From: Mixia osmundae IAM 14324
Taxonomy: Eukaryota > Basidiomycota > Mixiomycetes > Mixiales > Mixiaceae
NCBI RefSeq assembly: GCF_000708205.1
Contig: NW_014575554.1
Span: 434,001-498,000, forward strand
DNA length: 64,000 nucleotides
Direction of reading: 5' to 3'
In this document: in pieces, positions 44,401-56,398 of the stretch
Numbering within the stretch: position 1 is the stretch's first letter
How the letters are laid out: every line of letters starts with the position of its first letter
Translations under genes and position numbers: made by a program
Notes under the pieces: generated by a model
The model's database searches: none
What the model saw: the letters and a program-made list of their open reading frames with translations, nothing else
What the model was told of the DNA's origin: nothing

Positions 44401-47400
44401 ACAAGCGAGGTCTGTTCCCGGCGTGGATCAAGCCTGGCGATTCTGAGCCGCCACCCCTGTTGGTCTACAAGTGGTGCCAAGGCATCAACCAGCTCGATCA
44501 AGTCTGGGAGACGAGCGAGGGCGAATGCAATGTTCTCATGGAGACCAAGCTTAGCAAGGTCTACGAGAAGGTCGATCTGACATTGCTCAATCGACTCTTG
44601 CGACTTATCATGGACCACAATTTGGCCGACTACATCACGGCCAAGCAGAACATCGTGCTGACCTACAAGGATATGTCGCATACCAACTCGTACGGCATGA
44701 TCAGAGGTCTGCAATTCTCGGCGTTCGTCTACCAGTACTATGGTCTCGTGCTCGATCTGCTCATCCTAGGTCTGCAACGCGCTTCGGAGATGGCAGGACC
44801 GCCGCAGTTGCCCAACAACTTCTTACAATGGCAAGATACTGCTACAGAGACGCGACACCCTATCCGTCTATACTCGCGATATGTCGATGTCATTCACATC
44901 ATGTTCCGCTTTACTGCCGACGAATCGCGGGACCTCATCCAGCGATATCTCAGCGCAAATCCTGACCCAAACAACGAGAATCTCATCGGCTATAATAATC
45001 GCCGCTGCTGGCCACGTGATTGTCGAATGCGACTGATCAAGCACGATGTTAACCTTGGTCGAGCTGTCTTCTGGGACATCAAGAATCGCCTGCCTCGTTC
45101 GCTGACAACCATCGAGTGGGATGACACCTTTGTCTCAGTCTATTCGAAAGATAATCCTCAGCTACTCTTTGCGATGTGCAATTTCGAAGTGCGAATCCTG
45201 CCAAAGATTCGCAACCTCAACGAAGAATTCACACTACGAGACGGTGTCTGGAATCTGTCAAACGAGGTCACGAAGGAGCGAACGGCTCAGGCCTTCCTGC
45301 GCGTATCGGATCGCGGGATCGAGCAGTTCACGAATCGTATCCGGCAAGTGCTGATGGCGTCCGGCTCAACAACCTTTTCGAAGATCATCAACAAGTGGAA
45401 CACGACGATCATTGGACTCATGACTTACTATCGCGAAGCCGTAATCCACACCAACGAAATGCTCGATCTACTTGTCAAGTCAGAGAACAAGATTCAGACC
45501 CGAGTCAAGATTGGCTTGAACAGTAAGATGCCATCGCGATTCCCGCCGGCTGTATTCTACTCGCCAAAGGAGTTAGGCGGTCTTGGCATGCTTTCGATGG
45601 GCCATGTCTTGATACCCCAATCTGACCTTCGTTGGAGCAAGCAAACCGACGCTGGCATCACTCACTTCCGCGCTGGCATGAGTCATGAAGAAGATCAACT
45701 CATTCCCAATTTGTATCGCTACATTGCGCCATGGGAGGCCGAATTCCTCGATTCAGCCCGCGTGTGGGCGGAGTACGCAACGAAGCGTCGCGAAGCTAAT
45801 GCGCAAAATCGGCGACTTACGCTCGAGGATCTCGAGGACAGCTGGGATCGCGGTCTGCCGCGTATCAACACATTGTTCACGTTGGTCTTTGACTCCACAA
45901 ATGTTATCTGCTCTGACTCTTTGTGCAAATCACAGGAAGGATCGCAATACGCTTGCTTACGACAAAATGTGGCGTCTGCGAGTCGATTGGAAGCAATACC
46001 AATTGCCAAAAGCCAATCCATTCTATTGGACGAGTCAGCGCCACGACGGCAAGCTCTGGCAGCTCAACAATTATCGAGTCGATGTCATTGCTGCCCTTGG
46101 CGGTGTTGAAGGTATCCTTGAGCATACATTGTTCAAGGGCACCGGTCATCCCACGTGGGAAGGTCTCTTCTGGGAAAGGTGCGCGCAAATCTTGCTTCAG
46201 TCGATCCGTAGCTGACTGTCTGTTGCGCTCGCAGAGCATCCGGATTCGAAGAGTCGATGAAGTTCAAGAAGCTCACGAATGCGCAAAGATCCGGTCTCAA
46301 TCAGATTCCGAATCGACGTTTCGTAATGTGGTTCAGTCCGACTATCAACAGAGCGAATGTCTACGTCGGCTTCCAGGTTCAGCTTGATCTGACGGGCATC
46401 TTCATGCACGGTAAAATCCCGACGCTCAAGATTTCACTCATTCAGATCTTCCGAGCGCATCTGTGGCAGAAGATTCACGAATCAGTGGTCATGGATCTCT
46501 GCCAGGTCTTTGACCAGGAACTCGAGGCGCTGCAGATCGAGACGGTACAGAAGGAGACGATTCATCCCAGAAAGTCGTACAAGATGAACAGCAGCTGTGC
46601 CGACATCCTGCTTTTCTCGTCGTACAAATGGAACATAACCCGGCCCTCGTTGTTGACGGACAATCGGGATGTCTTGGAAGGCGTCACGTCCAACAAGTAC
46701 TGGATCGACGTGCAGCTGCGATGGGGTGACTTCGATTCTCACGATATCGAACGGTATGCTCGTGCCAAGTTCCTCGACTATACGACCGACGCTTCCAGCA
46801 TCTATCCCAGCCCGACTGGTGTCTTGATCGCAATCGATCTCGCGTATAACATGTACTCGGCATACGGTCACTATTTCCCCGGCATGAAGCCTCTCCTGCA
46901 GCAGGCGATGGCAAAGGTTATGAAGGCCAACCCGGCGCTGTTCGTCTGTCGAGAGCGCATTCGCAAGGGTCTGCAGCTGTACAGCTCGGAGCCCACCGAG
47001 CCTTACCTCACATCAACGAATTATTCGGAGCTATTCAGCAATCAAGTCATTTGGTTCGTCGATGACACGCAAGTCTACCGTGTCACGATTCACAAAACCT
47101 TTGAGGGCAACTTGTAAGCAGTCTCAACATTGCCAAATTATTTGCTCATGCTCGGTATCTGTCATACAGGACAACAAAGCCTATCAATGGCGCTATCTTC
47201 ATCTTCAATCCGCGAACTGGCCAGCTTTTCCTCAAGATCATTCACACCTCAGTCTGGGCAGGTCAGAAGCGTCTTGGACAGCTCGCAAAGTGGAAGACCG
47301 CGGAAGAAGTCGCTGCGTTGATTCGTTCGCTGCCGGTTGAAGAGCAACCTAAGCAGATCATCGTCACGCGTAAGGGCATGCTCGATCCACTCGAAGTACA

Positions 47401-48837
47401 TCTTCTCGACTTCCCTAACGTCACGATCAAGGGCTCCGAGCTGCAGCTACCCTTCCAGGCAGCGATGAAGCTTGAGAAGTTTGGCGATCTCGTCCTGCGA
47501 GCCAGTCAGCCTCAGATGGTGCTATCGTCACTCTACGACGATTGGCTCAAGTCAATCTCGAGCTATACGGCCTTTTCGCGTCTCATCTTGTTACTGCGTG
47601 CACTGCATGTTAACAACGAGAAGACGAAGATCATCCTGCGACCGAATAAGACGACGATCACCGCGCCTCATCATGTCTGGCCAACGCTTGAAGATGAGGA
47701 ATGGATGCGCGTCGAGATTGCACTGCGCGATCTCATCCTGGCGGACTATGCCAAGCGGAATGCTGTCAATACTGCCTCGCTCACATCGTCTGAAGTGCGA
47801 GACATCATTCTCGGGATGGAGATCCAAGCACCTAGCATTCAGCGCCAGCAGATGGCGGAGATTGAAAAGTCGGCAGAGCAAGCTGCTCAAGTCACTGCCC
47901 TGCAGACCGAAACGGTCAACAAGCATGGTGACTCGATCATCACAACCACGACGACCAATTATGAGCAGCAGACCTTCTCGTCAAAGACAGACTGGCGCAT
48001 CCGTGCAATCAGCGCAACGAACATTCCGCTTCGTCTTCAGCACGTCTACGTTTCGAATGAGGACATCAAGGAAGAATTGCCAACACTCGTGTTGCCGCAG
48101 AACGTTCTCAAATCGTTCGTGTGCGCAGCCGATCTGCGGACGCCTATCGCTGCCTTCCTGTTCGGTCAAGTCGCGCCTGACAACAGTCGAGTGGTCGAGG
48201 TGAAGGCTTTAGCGATGGTGCCTCAGCGAGCCAGCCAGCGCTCTATCGAGCTCCCTGCGAGCTTGCCGAACCATCCTCTCTTGGGCGACCTCAAGATTGT
48301 CGGCGTGATCAACACTCAGTCACAGGATTCACAGAATTTGCAGCCGAACGATGCTATCATGTTCGCCAAGCTGATGGAACAGCATCCCGAGATTGACGGC
48401 TCAAGTCTCTGGCTGACGGTCGCCTTCACTCCTGGCTCGCTGTCCCTGTGCGCATATGCTCTGACGCCCAAGGCATTCGAATGGGGACGGAATGCAGATC
48501 CTTCGGCGCCAACAGGCTACAATCCTGCCAGTATGACCGAGCGAGCTCAATTGCTCATTAGCCCAAAGATCCTCGGCAGCACTTTCGTGCCAACTGGCGA
48601 TGTCTGGAACTACTCGATTGGTCTCGGTCCCCAGTTCTCGACGTCTATGACTTACACGATGACGCTCGCCGGCTCGCCTGCGCCTTACTATGCTGCACAG
48701 CACCGGCCCCAGCACTTTTCGCAATTTGTACGTCTTCTCATGCATGTGACGCATGCATTGCTGATCCTCTGGCGCCACAGGTTGCTGCTGGATCAGAGGA
48801 CGTCATCGATAGCGACCTCCAGGATGCCTTTGCGTAG
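41425..48837 (+). CDS. PRP8: Pre-mRNA-splicing factor Prp8
   Basis: Core of the U5 snRNP and the spliceosome active site, about 2360 residues. ATG at 41425 gives [12 protein letters not shown]. Large exons: 41425-~43190, ~43233-45886, ~45938-46170, ~46235-47114, ~47169-48728 and ~48780-48837. Conserved blocks seen include [19 protein letters not shown] (reverse-transcriptase-like palm region), [14 protein letters not shown] in the N-terminal half, the RNase H-like domain and the C-terminal JAB1/MPN domain ([11 protein letters not shown] to DLQDAFA). No intein interrupts the reading frame in any exon, although many fungal PRP8 genes carry one. The RNase H-like part starts near 47170. Confidence 0.96.
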
Positions 48838-48877
48838 GCTCCCAGTATGTCTATATGCATGATGACTTGTTGCAATG

Positions 48878-49512
48878 CTACAACAGAAAGTTGCGCGTTC
48901 GGCCAAAGAAGGCATTGGACAAGCCTGACTGATTGATCATGGAGCCTGCGAAATGGCTGATAAGTCCCATCGCCCTAGCGCGTCTGACGGCTTTGCCCAT
49001 TCTCCGCTGACTCTTCCAGCTGAGACCCGTGGCTGCGCGTGTCTGTATCTTGCCGACTTGGGTCAGATAGTGCGAATGCAAGAGCGGATTGGTGGGCTCC
49101 TTGAGCGGATTGATGCCGAGGTGCATGAAGGGATCGGACAGATGGACATCTGCCTTCTTGGGACCCATCTCATGTCGCTTCCTCCGGACAGGCTTGTTGT
49201 CCTTGAACATTTTCTTGGGCCCCAGATCTTTGGACGCAAAGACCTGTCATCAAGGTTTGTCTGAGCGCATGCGACCGTGCTTGCATCGAGTAGAGCTGAC
49301 CTGGTACGGCTTGATCTTGTTCTCTGTGGGTATCGTCTTGCCATCGCTGGCCAGGCCTGCTAGCCGTTCTGCAAGAGAGTTAGCTCGATCTCTGCTGAAG
49401 ACGGGTGGGACTTACTCGACAGATCTTGGCCTGTGAGCGATCTCCTGCTACATGTGCATGTTGGCAGAGGCCTGACGAGCCTTGGAACCTGCTGGCCGAG
49501 CCTCAGCGACAT
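48878..49512 (-). CDS. RSM18: Mitochondrial ribosomal protein bS18m
   Basis: Small-subunit mitoribosomal protein. ATG at 49512 (MSLRLGQQVPRLVRPLP) is a basic presequence. A middle exon gives KTIPTENKIKPYQVFASKDL and the last exon PRKMFKDNKPVRRKRHEMG. The bS18 signature is TGLSWKSQRRMGKAVRRARA followed by MGLI, equivalent to bacterial RKQQRRVKRAIKRARxLGLLP. Two introns (about 49375-49420 and 49240-49300). Its stop lies 40 bp from the PRP8 stop (convergent). Confidence 0.82.
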
Positions 49513-50093
49513 GTCGCCGTCGTCGCCCAGTCGTTGAAAATCGCGGCAGTCGTGCAGTCGCGGCGCTCTTTCTTTCACTTTCTCTGTGGCTCTGCGATCA
49601 GGCAGCTGTACCAAGTCATCGGCTCATCATGCAACGTCATCGACTGGAGCGGGCTCTACCTTAGACACCGCTACTCGAGGCTTAGCAGGGGCTCATCGAC
49701 ATGTCAATCAAAATGCCGGCGAGCGTTCGCCCCCGTGCGGCTCGCTCTTGCAAGTCACCCGAGACAGCCAGGGGTCAGACCCACAAGGCGATCTGGTTCG
49801 TTCACGATGCATCAAAGTCACTCACGTCATCGCGACTGTGCTGTTCTTCGCCGCATGGCACAAGATAGCCTGAAAATATTGAGCACAATCTCAAGCCTAT
49901 TTTCGACCTGTACACAATACTCATGATATCACTGGAGGGAAGCTTCGAAGTGCACGAGATTTAACTCCAGTATAACAATCTATTTCAAGGTAAGGTCACA
50001 AGACTGTACGGCTGTTGGTAATTGAGCACTGCTTGGTTTTCGGCAGTGTTGCAGACACGACACAGTCCGTTGAGCTCGCGAGTTTGCGAGCGA
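49513..50093. other. Intergenic, no gene seen
   Basis: 581 bp upstream of the bS18m start. Frames on the plus strand (for example 49405-49926) lack any recognised motif and run through the bS18m first exon, so they look like shadows. AT-rich near 49870-49990. Confidence 0.4.
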
Positions 50094-50633
50094 TTAGTGC
50101 ATGGCGCCTTCACGCATCTGATTCGACCATCTGTCGAGTGCTGATGTTGCAATGCGATCCAAGTCGGCAAGAGAAAGATTGATGCTGCAAAGTCCCGCTT
50201 GCTGAGACGAAGATCTTCGACAATAAAATTGAGAGCAATGTCGGAAACCCGGAAATTGTTCTCGAGACGGGCTGCCCGCGATCTTGTCGTTCAGGCCGAG
50301 CAGGAATGTGCGGAGCTTCCAGTCGAGCAGACCGGGCAGCACGAAGTGGAGGCGCAGGAAGGGCAAGCCGTCTTGAAGATCTTCTTCCTTCAACTCCGAC
50401 CACGCTTGCTGGACGTCAAAGCTATTTCGAAAGACCGTCCAGGGGCGGATATCCATCCATTCCATCAACTGATTGTAACGCAATCGTGTCACTGTGGCAA
50501 CGAGCAAAGGATCAACGCGGTCAATGACGCTCCGTTGGAACTCACCGAAAGCTACGCGAAGGAGGTGCTCTAGGGTATAATACCTTCCTTGACGATGTAC
50601 ATGATCGTGAATAAGTGTCAGCAGGTACCCCAC
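50094..50633 (-). pseudogene. Orphan frame without start codon, cut at an inverted-repeat border (probable gene remnant)
   Basis: A 179-codon frame ending in ...REGAMH. The text looks protein-like: LLTLIHDHVHRQGRYYTLEH, DPLLVATVTRLRYNQLMEW, DVQQAWSELKEEDLQDGLPF and LRLHFVLPGLLDWKLRTFLL. It has no ATG near its 5' end, and its frame closes with TGA within 5 bp of the inverted-repeat border at 50630. I do not recognise the family. The simplest reading is the 3' part of a gene whose 5' half was displaced by the repeat. A spliced intact gene with its start inside the repeat is less likely. Confidence 0.4.
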
Positions 50634-50921
50634 TCAACTCCACATCTTGCATCTTGAAGATGATAGCTCCTGGGACGATACCAGAAGCACTTGAATCGGA
50701 TGCCGACGTGGAATCCGTTGCGACCATCTCGCGCCACGTCGTGATCGAGCCCTTATTTCGGATGCCCGGCCAANCTAGTTTCCTCTGTCCAGCCAGACAG
50801 CCGACAGCTATTCCACGTCCAGCCCGACGTGGCGATTTCACCTTCGGCGAGCGTATTGAAGCACGATTCCCTCCTGACCGGACTCGATTTCTTGCTAGTC
50901 TCGATGGCGCTATCTGTTATC
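50630..50921 (+). repeat. Left arm of a 292-bp inverted repeat
   Basis: Reverse complement of 50988-51279. Compared base by base it differs at three positions, all C here and T in the other arm read on the same strand, plus one ambiguous base (N at 50774, where the other arm implies C). The arm carries a 99-codon frame (IAPGTIPEALESDADVESVA...) of unknown nature. Confidence 0.95.
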
Positions 50922-50987
50922 CGGATTCTGCAAGCGTCGTGTAGCGCATAGTGGGTTCTGCCTCGAACAGATTCCGGAAACGGCGGC
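50922..50987. other. 66-bp spacer (loop) of the inverted repeat
   Basis: Unique sequence between the two arms. On the minus strand it extends the right-arm frame by residues beginning RRRFRNLFEAEPTMRY. Transcription across the locus would give a long hairpin with this as the loop. Confidence 0.85.
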
Positions 50988-51279
50988 GATAACAGATAGC
51001 GCCATCAAGACTAGCAAGAAATCGAGTCCGGTCAGGAGGGAATCGTGCTTCAATACGCTCGCCGAAGGTGAAATCGCCACGTCGGGCTGGACGTGGAATA
51101 GCTGTCGGCTGTCTGGCTGGACAGAGGAAACTAGGTTGGCCGGGCATCCGAAATAAGGGCTCGATCACGACGTGGCGCGAGATGGTCGCAACGGATTCCA
51201 CGTCGGCATCCAATTCAAGTGCTTCTGGTATCGTCCCAGGAGCTATCATCTTCAAGATGCAAGATGTGGAATTGAGTGG
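50988..51279 (-). repeat. Right arm of a 292-bp inverted repeat
   Basis: Mirror of 50630-50921, about 99% identical. On the minus strand the 99-codon frame reads on through the spacer to 50917 without a stop, so this arm may be the older copy. Outside the arm the flanks (gtacc on the left, aggcaag on the right) are unrelated. Confidence 0.95.
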
Positions 51280-52539
51280 AGGCAAGAAAATTTTGGCCTT
51301 TTTACAGCCTCATTCAGCTCCGCGTCGAGGGCACCCCAACGAACACCCTTATTATTCTTGCCTTCGGAACGGAGGCGCGCATGCATTGGTGGCTTCGCAT
51401 CGAAGTCATCTCATCAAGCAGCGTTTGTCTGCTGGCGCCCTGTGCGAAGACGCGGGTGAGTCGGAATAGCTTCGCGTCACGCGTCAAATGCATCCATCGT
51501 CCATCTTTCTTTGCATGCTCTCGCATCGAAGGCGCGAGATGTGTGGTGGCTTCGGCTCGATCTCACCTGACGAAGCATTCTCTGTTTGGCTTATACCAAA
51601 GCAAAGGCGCGAAAACGTCACGTCTCCATAAGTTCCCCGAGTTTCCCCACTGGCTTTGCCAGCGGCGAGTGCATCTTTCGCGGACGACGCGAATGTAAAG
51701 TCGCGCCCAACTTTCGAATCTCTCGCACCTCCGCTCGCCGCAAGAATTGGTCGACAAACCGCCTTTCTGTCAAGATGACCAGGTGCGTGCTCTCTGTGTG
51801 AGAAGGCAAAAAAAGAGAGAGAAGCCTGTGGGAGGCGAGCGTGGATGCGATGATCTGGGCCGAATCCTCCGAATTATGCGGAGGAATACTCTAATATGCG
51901 GTGACCGGAGAGCAAGTCGCTTAAGGATAGCGAGACGCAAAGGATCGACCTAAGCCGCCGCCTCCGACATGTCGCCTCCGCCCTTCGCTGCTCGGCTTTG
52001 ACTCCATCTCCACTTGGCAACTCAGCACGGGAGTGAGCGACCCAGCCTTAGCGCCATCAGCTGGTGGTCGCTCCTCCCTTCGCTCTTGGTCAGCCCAATC
52101 TTCTACTCCGCGCTCGTGTGACTCTGCTAATGCTTAGCCTGCTCTGTAGGCACTCGCTCGACCGACTCTGGTCGCTTGGTCTGCTTTCACAGCGCGTCAA
52201 GATTGCCGACCAGCAATGATTGCATTCCTTTCTCACATTTCGCGTGCTTTTCGCTCCGTACGACCCAGCGCAGGATTGTCGCTGAGTTCTCGTGTTATCA
52301 CACGACGGCTCAATGTCAGTGTATCGGACCCTCAGTGTATCTCTCGCGCCGATAGCTCATCCATCCGTGATCAGCCTTTGTCTGCACCGCTTCGTTCAGC
52401 GCTCTCGGAGTCACCTGAGCTCTGCCTTGCTCTCTCACAGAATTGTGCTAAGACTGTGGCATGATGTCATTGAGAGTGTCGCGCTTGAGTCGGCGTCCAC
52501 TGCGCGCGTGAGCTTGTGCGAGTTGCAGTCGGTCGTGGC
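51280..52539. other. Gene-poor stretch with a diverged direct repeat
   Basis: 1260 bp with no supported gene. Two segments of about 60 bp, 51370-51429 and 51528-51588, are clearly related but diverged (shared ggtggcttcg, tcatctcatc/tctcacctga, gaagc/caagcag patterns). An 82-codon frame at 52216-52464 starts with an amphipathic basic stretch (MIAFLSHISRAFRSVRPSAG) but has no homologous look. The 3' end should hold the promoter of the karyopherin gene. Confidence 0.45.
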
Positions 52540-55500
52540 ATGCGAGATCCGCAGGGTCTGTACATCCTCACTCAGACACTAGAGGCGACACTACTACCAG
52601 ATGCTGCCGTCCGAGCTGCGGCAGAGAAGCAGCTGCTCGAATGGGCAAGACGAGACGCTGATCCTCACGCTGTCTTCTACGAATGTCTGCTCGATATCGT
52701 CGCCGCCAGGGACCATGTCAGCCTGGGAGCTCGCACACAGGCCATGCTCATCTTCAAGAACGGTGTTGAGAAGTACTGGCGCAGATCATCCGACCGGTGA
52801 GCGACTTTCCGCATTGACGAGCTCTTTGCTGTCGTCAGGTGTACACCATGCTCATGGGGCACCTCTTTGCCGCTTACAGTGGCCTGCCCCAGAGTACCAA
52901 GATCAAGCTGAGACGTCAGCTGCTCAGTCTCATCGAGGAACCAGATCGCTCAGTCCGTTTGCTCGCCAGACTTTGAGCTCTGTGGCTCACCCTTGCTGTC
53001 CCTGTCCAGATTGCCAATACGCTCTCGCTCTGCATTGGCAGGGTCGCGAGACATGACTATCCGTCAGAATGGTGCGTGTTCACTAGCCACAAAAGAGCCT
53101 TGTGTCAATGAAGCGTCGCACACAGGCCGACGTTGCTCACGGACCTCCTGTCTATCTTGGCTCAAGGCGATCAGCAGACTCTCCGCGCGACCCCTTCGCT
53201 GCTACTTCAGCGAACGTTGCAGACTCTCTTCCAGGTCGTCAAGCTTCTGGCAACGAGCACGCTCGCAAGGGGACGTCAGATCGCAGAATCCGCAAGTCTC
53301 TCGCCCCTTTGCGCGATGCGCGTTGACCCACTTCAAACGATAGCTCGGAGAGGACCTCTTTCGGCCGGTCCATGCGCTCCATGAGCGCTTGCGAACGTCG
53401 TGGGATGCTTTGCTCAGCTCAGGTGGAATGGCCGACGAAGCACTCGCTGTGCAAACCGCGCTGTCATGTCAGACTTACAAGATCCTCTCAAAGCTCGTCA
53501 TATTCGGCTGGAAACAGCAACGCGAGTCCGAGCTTTGCCGTGTGCGCTACCAGTCTCAGCCGCTCTTGGCTCGTTACTGTCCTCCAAGGCTGATCAGTCA
53601 GGCGAGTGCTTTAGGCCTTTTATCATTCGTCTATCGAGAGCTTGCCAAAGATCGTCGCATTACGAAGAGCTTTTGTGGAAGCCTTGACAGCCGCAAAGGG
53701 TGATCACATACTCAACAACACTACTTACAATCTTTTGGAATCCATCACGCGCATATGTCTTGCAAACGCAAAGTTCTTCCGCAAGTTCTGGATACACCGC
53801 AAGTCAGAGCTGTACGCGATGGGCAGCATTGACGCGATGATGTCGAATCTGTGGCTGCTTGTCGAGCATGCTAGCACGGACATCGAGGCTCTCGTATCAG
53901 GTCAGACCGATCTGACTGATCCCACTCGTCGATAGCTGATAGCGCTTACTGACAGATCAAGTGACTGCCATATACCCAGAAAGACTGCTCGTACAAGGTC
54001 TGATCACGCTGTCACTTGTCTTCGGCGAGCCTCCCCAAGACATGGCCCGTAAGTGACTGCAGTCCCTGTACGCACGCGAAGCATGACCGAGTCACAGCAG
54101 AAATGTCGGATGCAAATTTCGCTCTTCACTTTACACGGACAATCGCGACGAAGCTCTTACCGCTCACAGATGGTGACATTGCGGCCTACAACGATGACGC
54201 AGAGGCCTGGCTCAACGAGGAGGAGGCTGACCGATGGGAATACAACCTCCGGCCAGCATCTGCGCATCTTTTCTCCATTCTTCTATCAAGATACCCTCGC
54301 GGCTGTGCTGCCACGCTCGAACTCTTAGCGCAGTCTAGCCAAAGTTCGTGTCTGGCTGACTCGCTTTGAAAGCTCTGAACGGAGACAGGAAAACAGATGA
54401 CGAGAGCTCGAGTGCTTCTCGGCAAAGAGAGGCATTGTACTACGCCTATGGTCTAGGACCCACTGCATTGGGACCCTACTGCAACATCATTCGCATGATC
54501 AATGATAGCATTCAACGAGACGCCCTTACTATCGAGCCAGGGTGCGCATTCAGATGTACTTACCTAATGCGCAGCTCACGAGCTGGCTAACAGGACAGCG
54601 CTCCTCCGACGACGCATAGCATGGCTGCTTGGCGCGTGGCAAGAGCTCGAATTGTCGTCCGACGAGCTGCAAGCCATATACCCCCTTCTGGTGCATCTCG
54701 TCGTTCCCGGTCCAGGCAGAGATATCGCTGTCAGACTCAGCGCCGCAAAGAGCCTCAACGAATGCAATACCTGGCGCTTCTCGGAGATCCTATTCGAACC
54801 GTTCCTACCGCCTGCAATCGCCGGCCTGACATCGCTGCTGGCAATCGTCACGAGTCAAGAAGGACAGAGCAAAGCTATAGATGCCCTTGGCAATATCGTG
54901 GCCCGCATGGGCACTAGAGTAGGTTGCAACTGTGCGAGCTGATCCTAAGTGCTCATTCGCTTGCAGGTCACTCCCTACGCTCAAGAGCTGCTTCAGGTCT
55001 TGTGCAAGCTTTGGAGCCAAGACATCAACAGCCTACTGCGGATTTCGATCGTTGTGGCGGCTACCAAGCTTGTGCAGGCATGTAGACTGCCGGCGCAGAT
55101 CGAGAGCGCCAAAGCTGATGTCTTTGTCGCAGGCTGTCGAGACCGATTCGGAAGGTCTGCATGAGCCTCTGATGACCATCTTGCATCAGTGTCTCGTCGT
55201 CGTGCCGCTGCCTTCCCCTGAGACCCGGCGCAGGATGCCTGGCGAGGCCAAAGCACCCGGGCTTAGCTATCTGCACGAGGACGCGCTCGAGTTGCTTCGC
55301 GAGCTAGTCGCCCAATCGAACGAAGCGACTTCTTCCCTCCGTACCCTCATACCCGTCGTTATCAGCATCATCGCATCAGCCACGGACACGTTGCTGCTCG
55401 GCCTCGAAGTCATCAAAGGTTACTGCTGGCTTCAGCCATCATGTCTGCTGCCTCATCTGCCGAGTCTCTGCGCTGCTTTCGACGACATCGTCGAACTGCT

Positions 55501-56324
55501 CTACATTCGACGCGACCTCAAGCCTTTGCTGCATTGTCTGAGCATCATCATCAAGACCCAACAGAGCGCTGTCTGGGCGCCCGATACCGCGGCTTTCCTT
55601 TTGGCGCGGCTTGCAGCTCTGCTCGAACGCGAGTACACTGAGACGCCGATTGTCGTGCAGCTGTCGATTTGCTTCGCTCGCTTCTTTGTGTCCGATCCTT
55701 ACACTAGCATCGAGCTGTGCCAGCGCATAGACGCACTAAGCGCGAAAGAGCCGGGTCATGCCTTGCGCCTAATCTTGCGCACGTGGAGCAGCAAGGTGAG
55801 CATGTGACTCCTGCTCACGCAGCGCGCTGATGACTCCTTGACCAGTTTGACAACTTTGCAGAAGCGCGGCACCGCAAGCTGGTTGCGTTAGGCATGTCGG
55901 GAGCTATCAGCACAGGCAGCACGGTTGCGCTTTCGATGCTCGCCGAACTCGTTCCTGCTCTCAACGATGCACTTGCCGAGACGGAAGAGACGGCAACAGG
56001 AGAGTAAGCACCCTGCGTTGAACTGTCGATGCAATGCTGAGTCTTTGTCTCCGTGATAGCGCGGATGCATACAAGAGTGGCTCCCCGGACGGTACGGATC
56101 TTGGCGACTTTCTAGAAGCCGAGAAATCTGCGCAGGCTGTCCGCAGACAGGCGTATCTGCAATATGATCCGGTCCATTCGCGCAGACTGATGACGAGTAT
56201 CTCGAACGACTTTGCATCTGCCCAAAGGGCCGCCGGCGGCCTCTTCGAGCAAGCATTGGGTCAAGTCGACGAATACTCGATCGGCGAGCTAAAGCAGAGA
56301 TTGTCAGGACGATTGCAGGGCTAG
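52540..56324 (+). CDS. Importin-beta family karyopherin (importin-11/Kap120-like)
   Basis: Nuclear transport receptor made of HEAT repeats. ATG at 52540 gives MRDPQGLYILTQTLEATLLP, and the next residues LLEWARRDADPHAVFYECLL and IFKNGVEKYWRR form the importin N-terminal (Ran-binding) domain. Many short exons follow, rich in Leu helices (for example LLLGLEVIKGYCWLQPSCLL, FLLARLAALLEREYTETPIV). The closest style is importin-11 and yeast Kap120, which import Rpl12 and assembly factors. About 1000 residues in total, with roughly fifteen introns. The last exon ends in SRRLMTS...KQRLSGRLQG. Individual exon borders were not all fixed. Confidence 0.78.
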
Positions 56325-56328
56325 GCCA

Positions 56329-56398
56329 CTAGTCCTCGCATTGGTAGACAGGGACGCTGCCCTCCCTAGTCCTCGCATTGGTAGACATGGACGCTGCC
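56329..56398. repeat. 37-bp tandem duplication over the CIA1 stop codon
   Basis: The unit starting ctagtcctcgcattggtaga occurs at 56329 and again at 56366, with one mismatch (g/t) in 33 bp and a period of 37. The second copy is the last eleven codons and stop of CIA1; the first copy is a displaced duplicate in the 41-bp gap to the convergent karyopherin stop. Confidence 0.9.

Noticed and set aside
41425-48837. Possible intein inside PRP8
   Set aside because: Fungal PRP8 often carries one, but all exon frames run through the conserved blocks without an insertion or splicing-domain motifs.
49405-49926. 173-codon plus-strand frame as a gene
   Set aside because: It overlaps the bS18m first exon on the other strand and has no recognisable pattern.
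50542-51469. Inverted repeat as terminal repeats of a DNA transposon
   Set aside because: The 66-bp loop leaves no room for a transposase, and no target-site duplication is seen at the outer borders.
51714-51730. tRNA B-box-like ttcgaatct
   Set aside because: No matching A box or cloverleaf stems around it.
52216-52464. 82-codon frame with a presequence-like start
   Set aside because: No continuation into a known mitochondrial protein and no splice partner found; compositional chance is likely.
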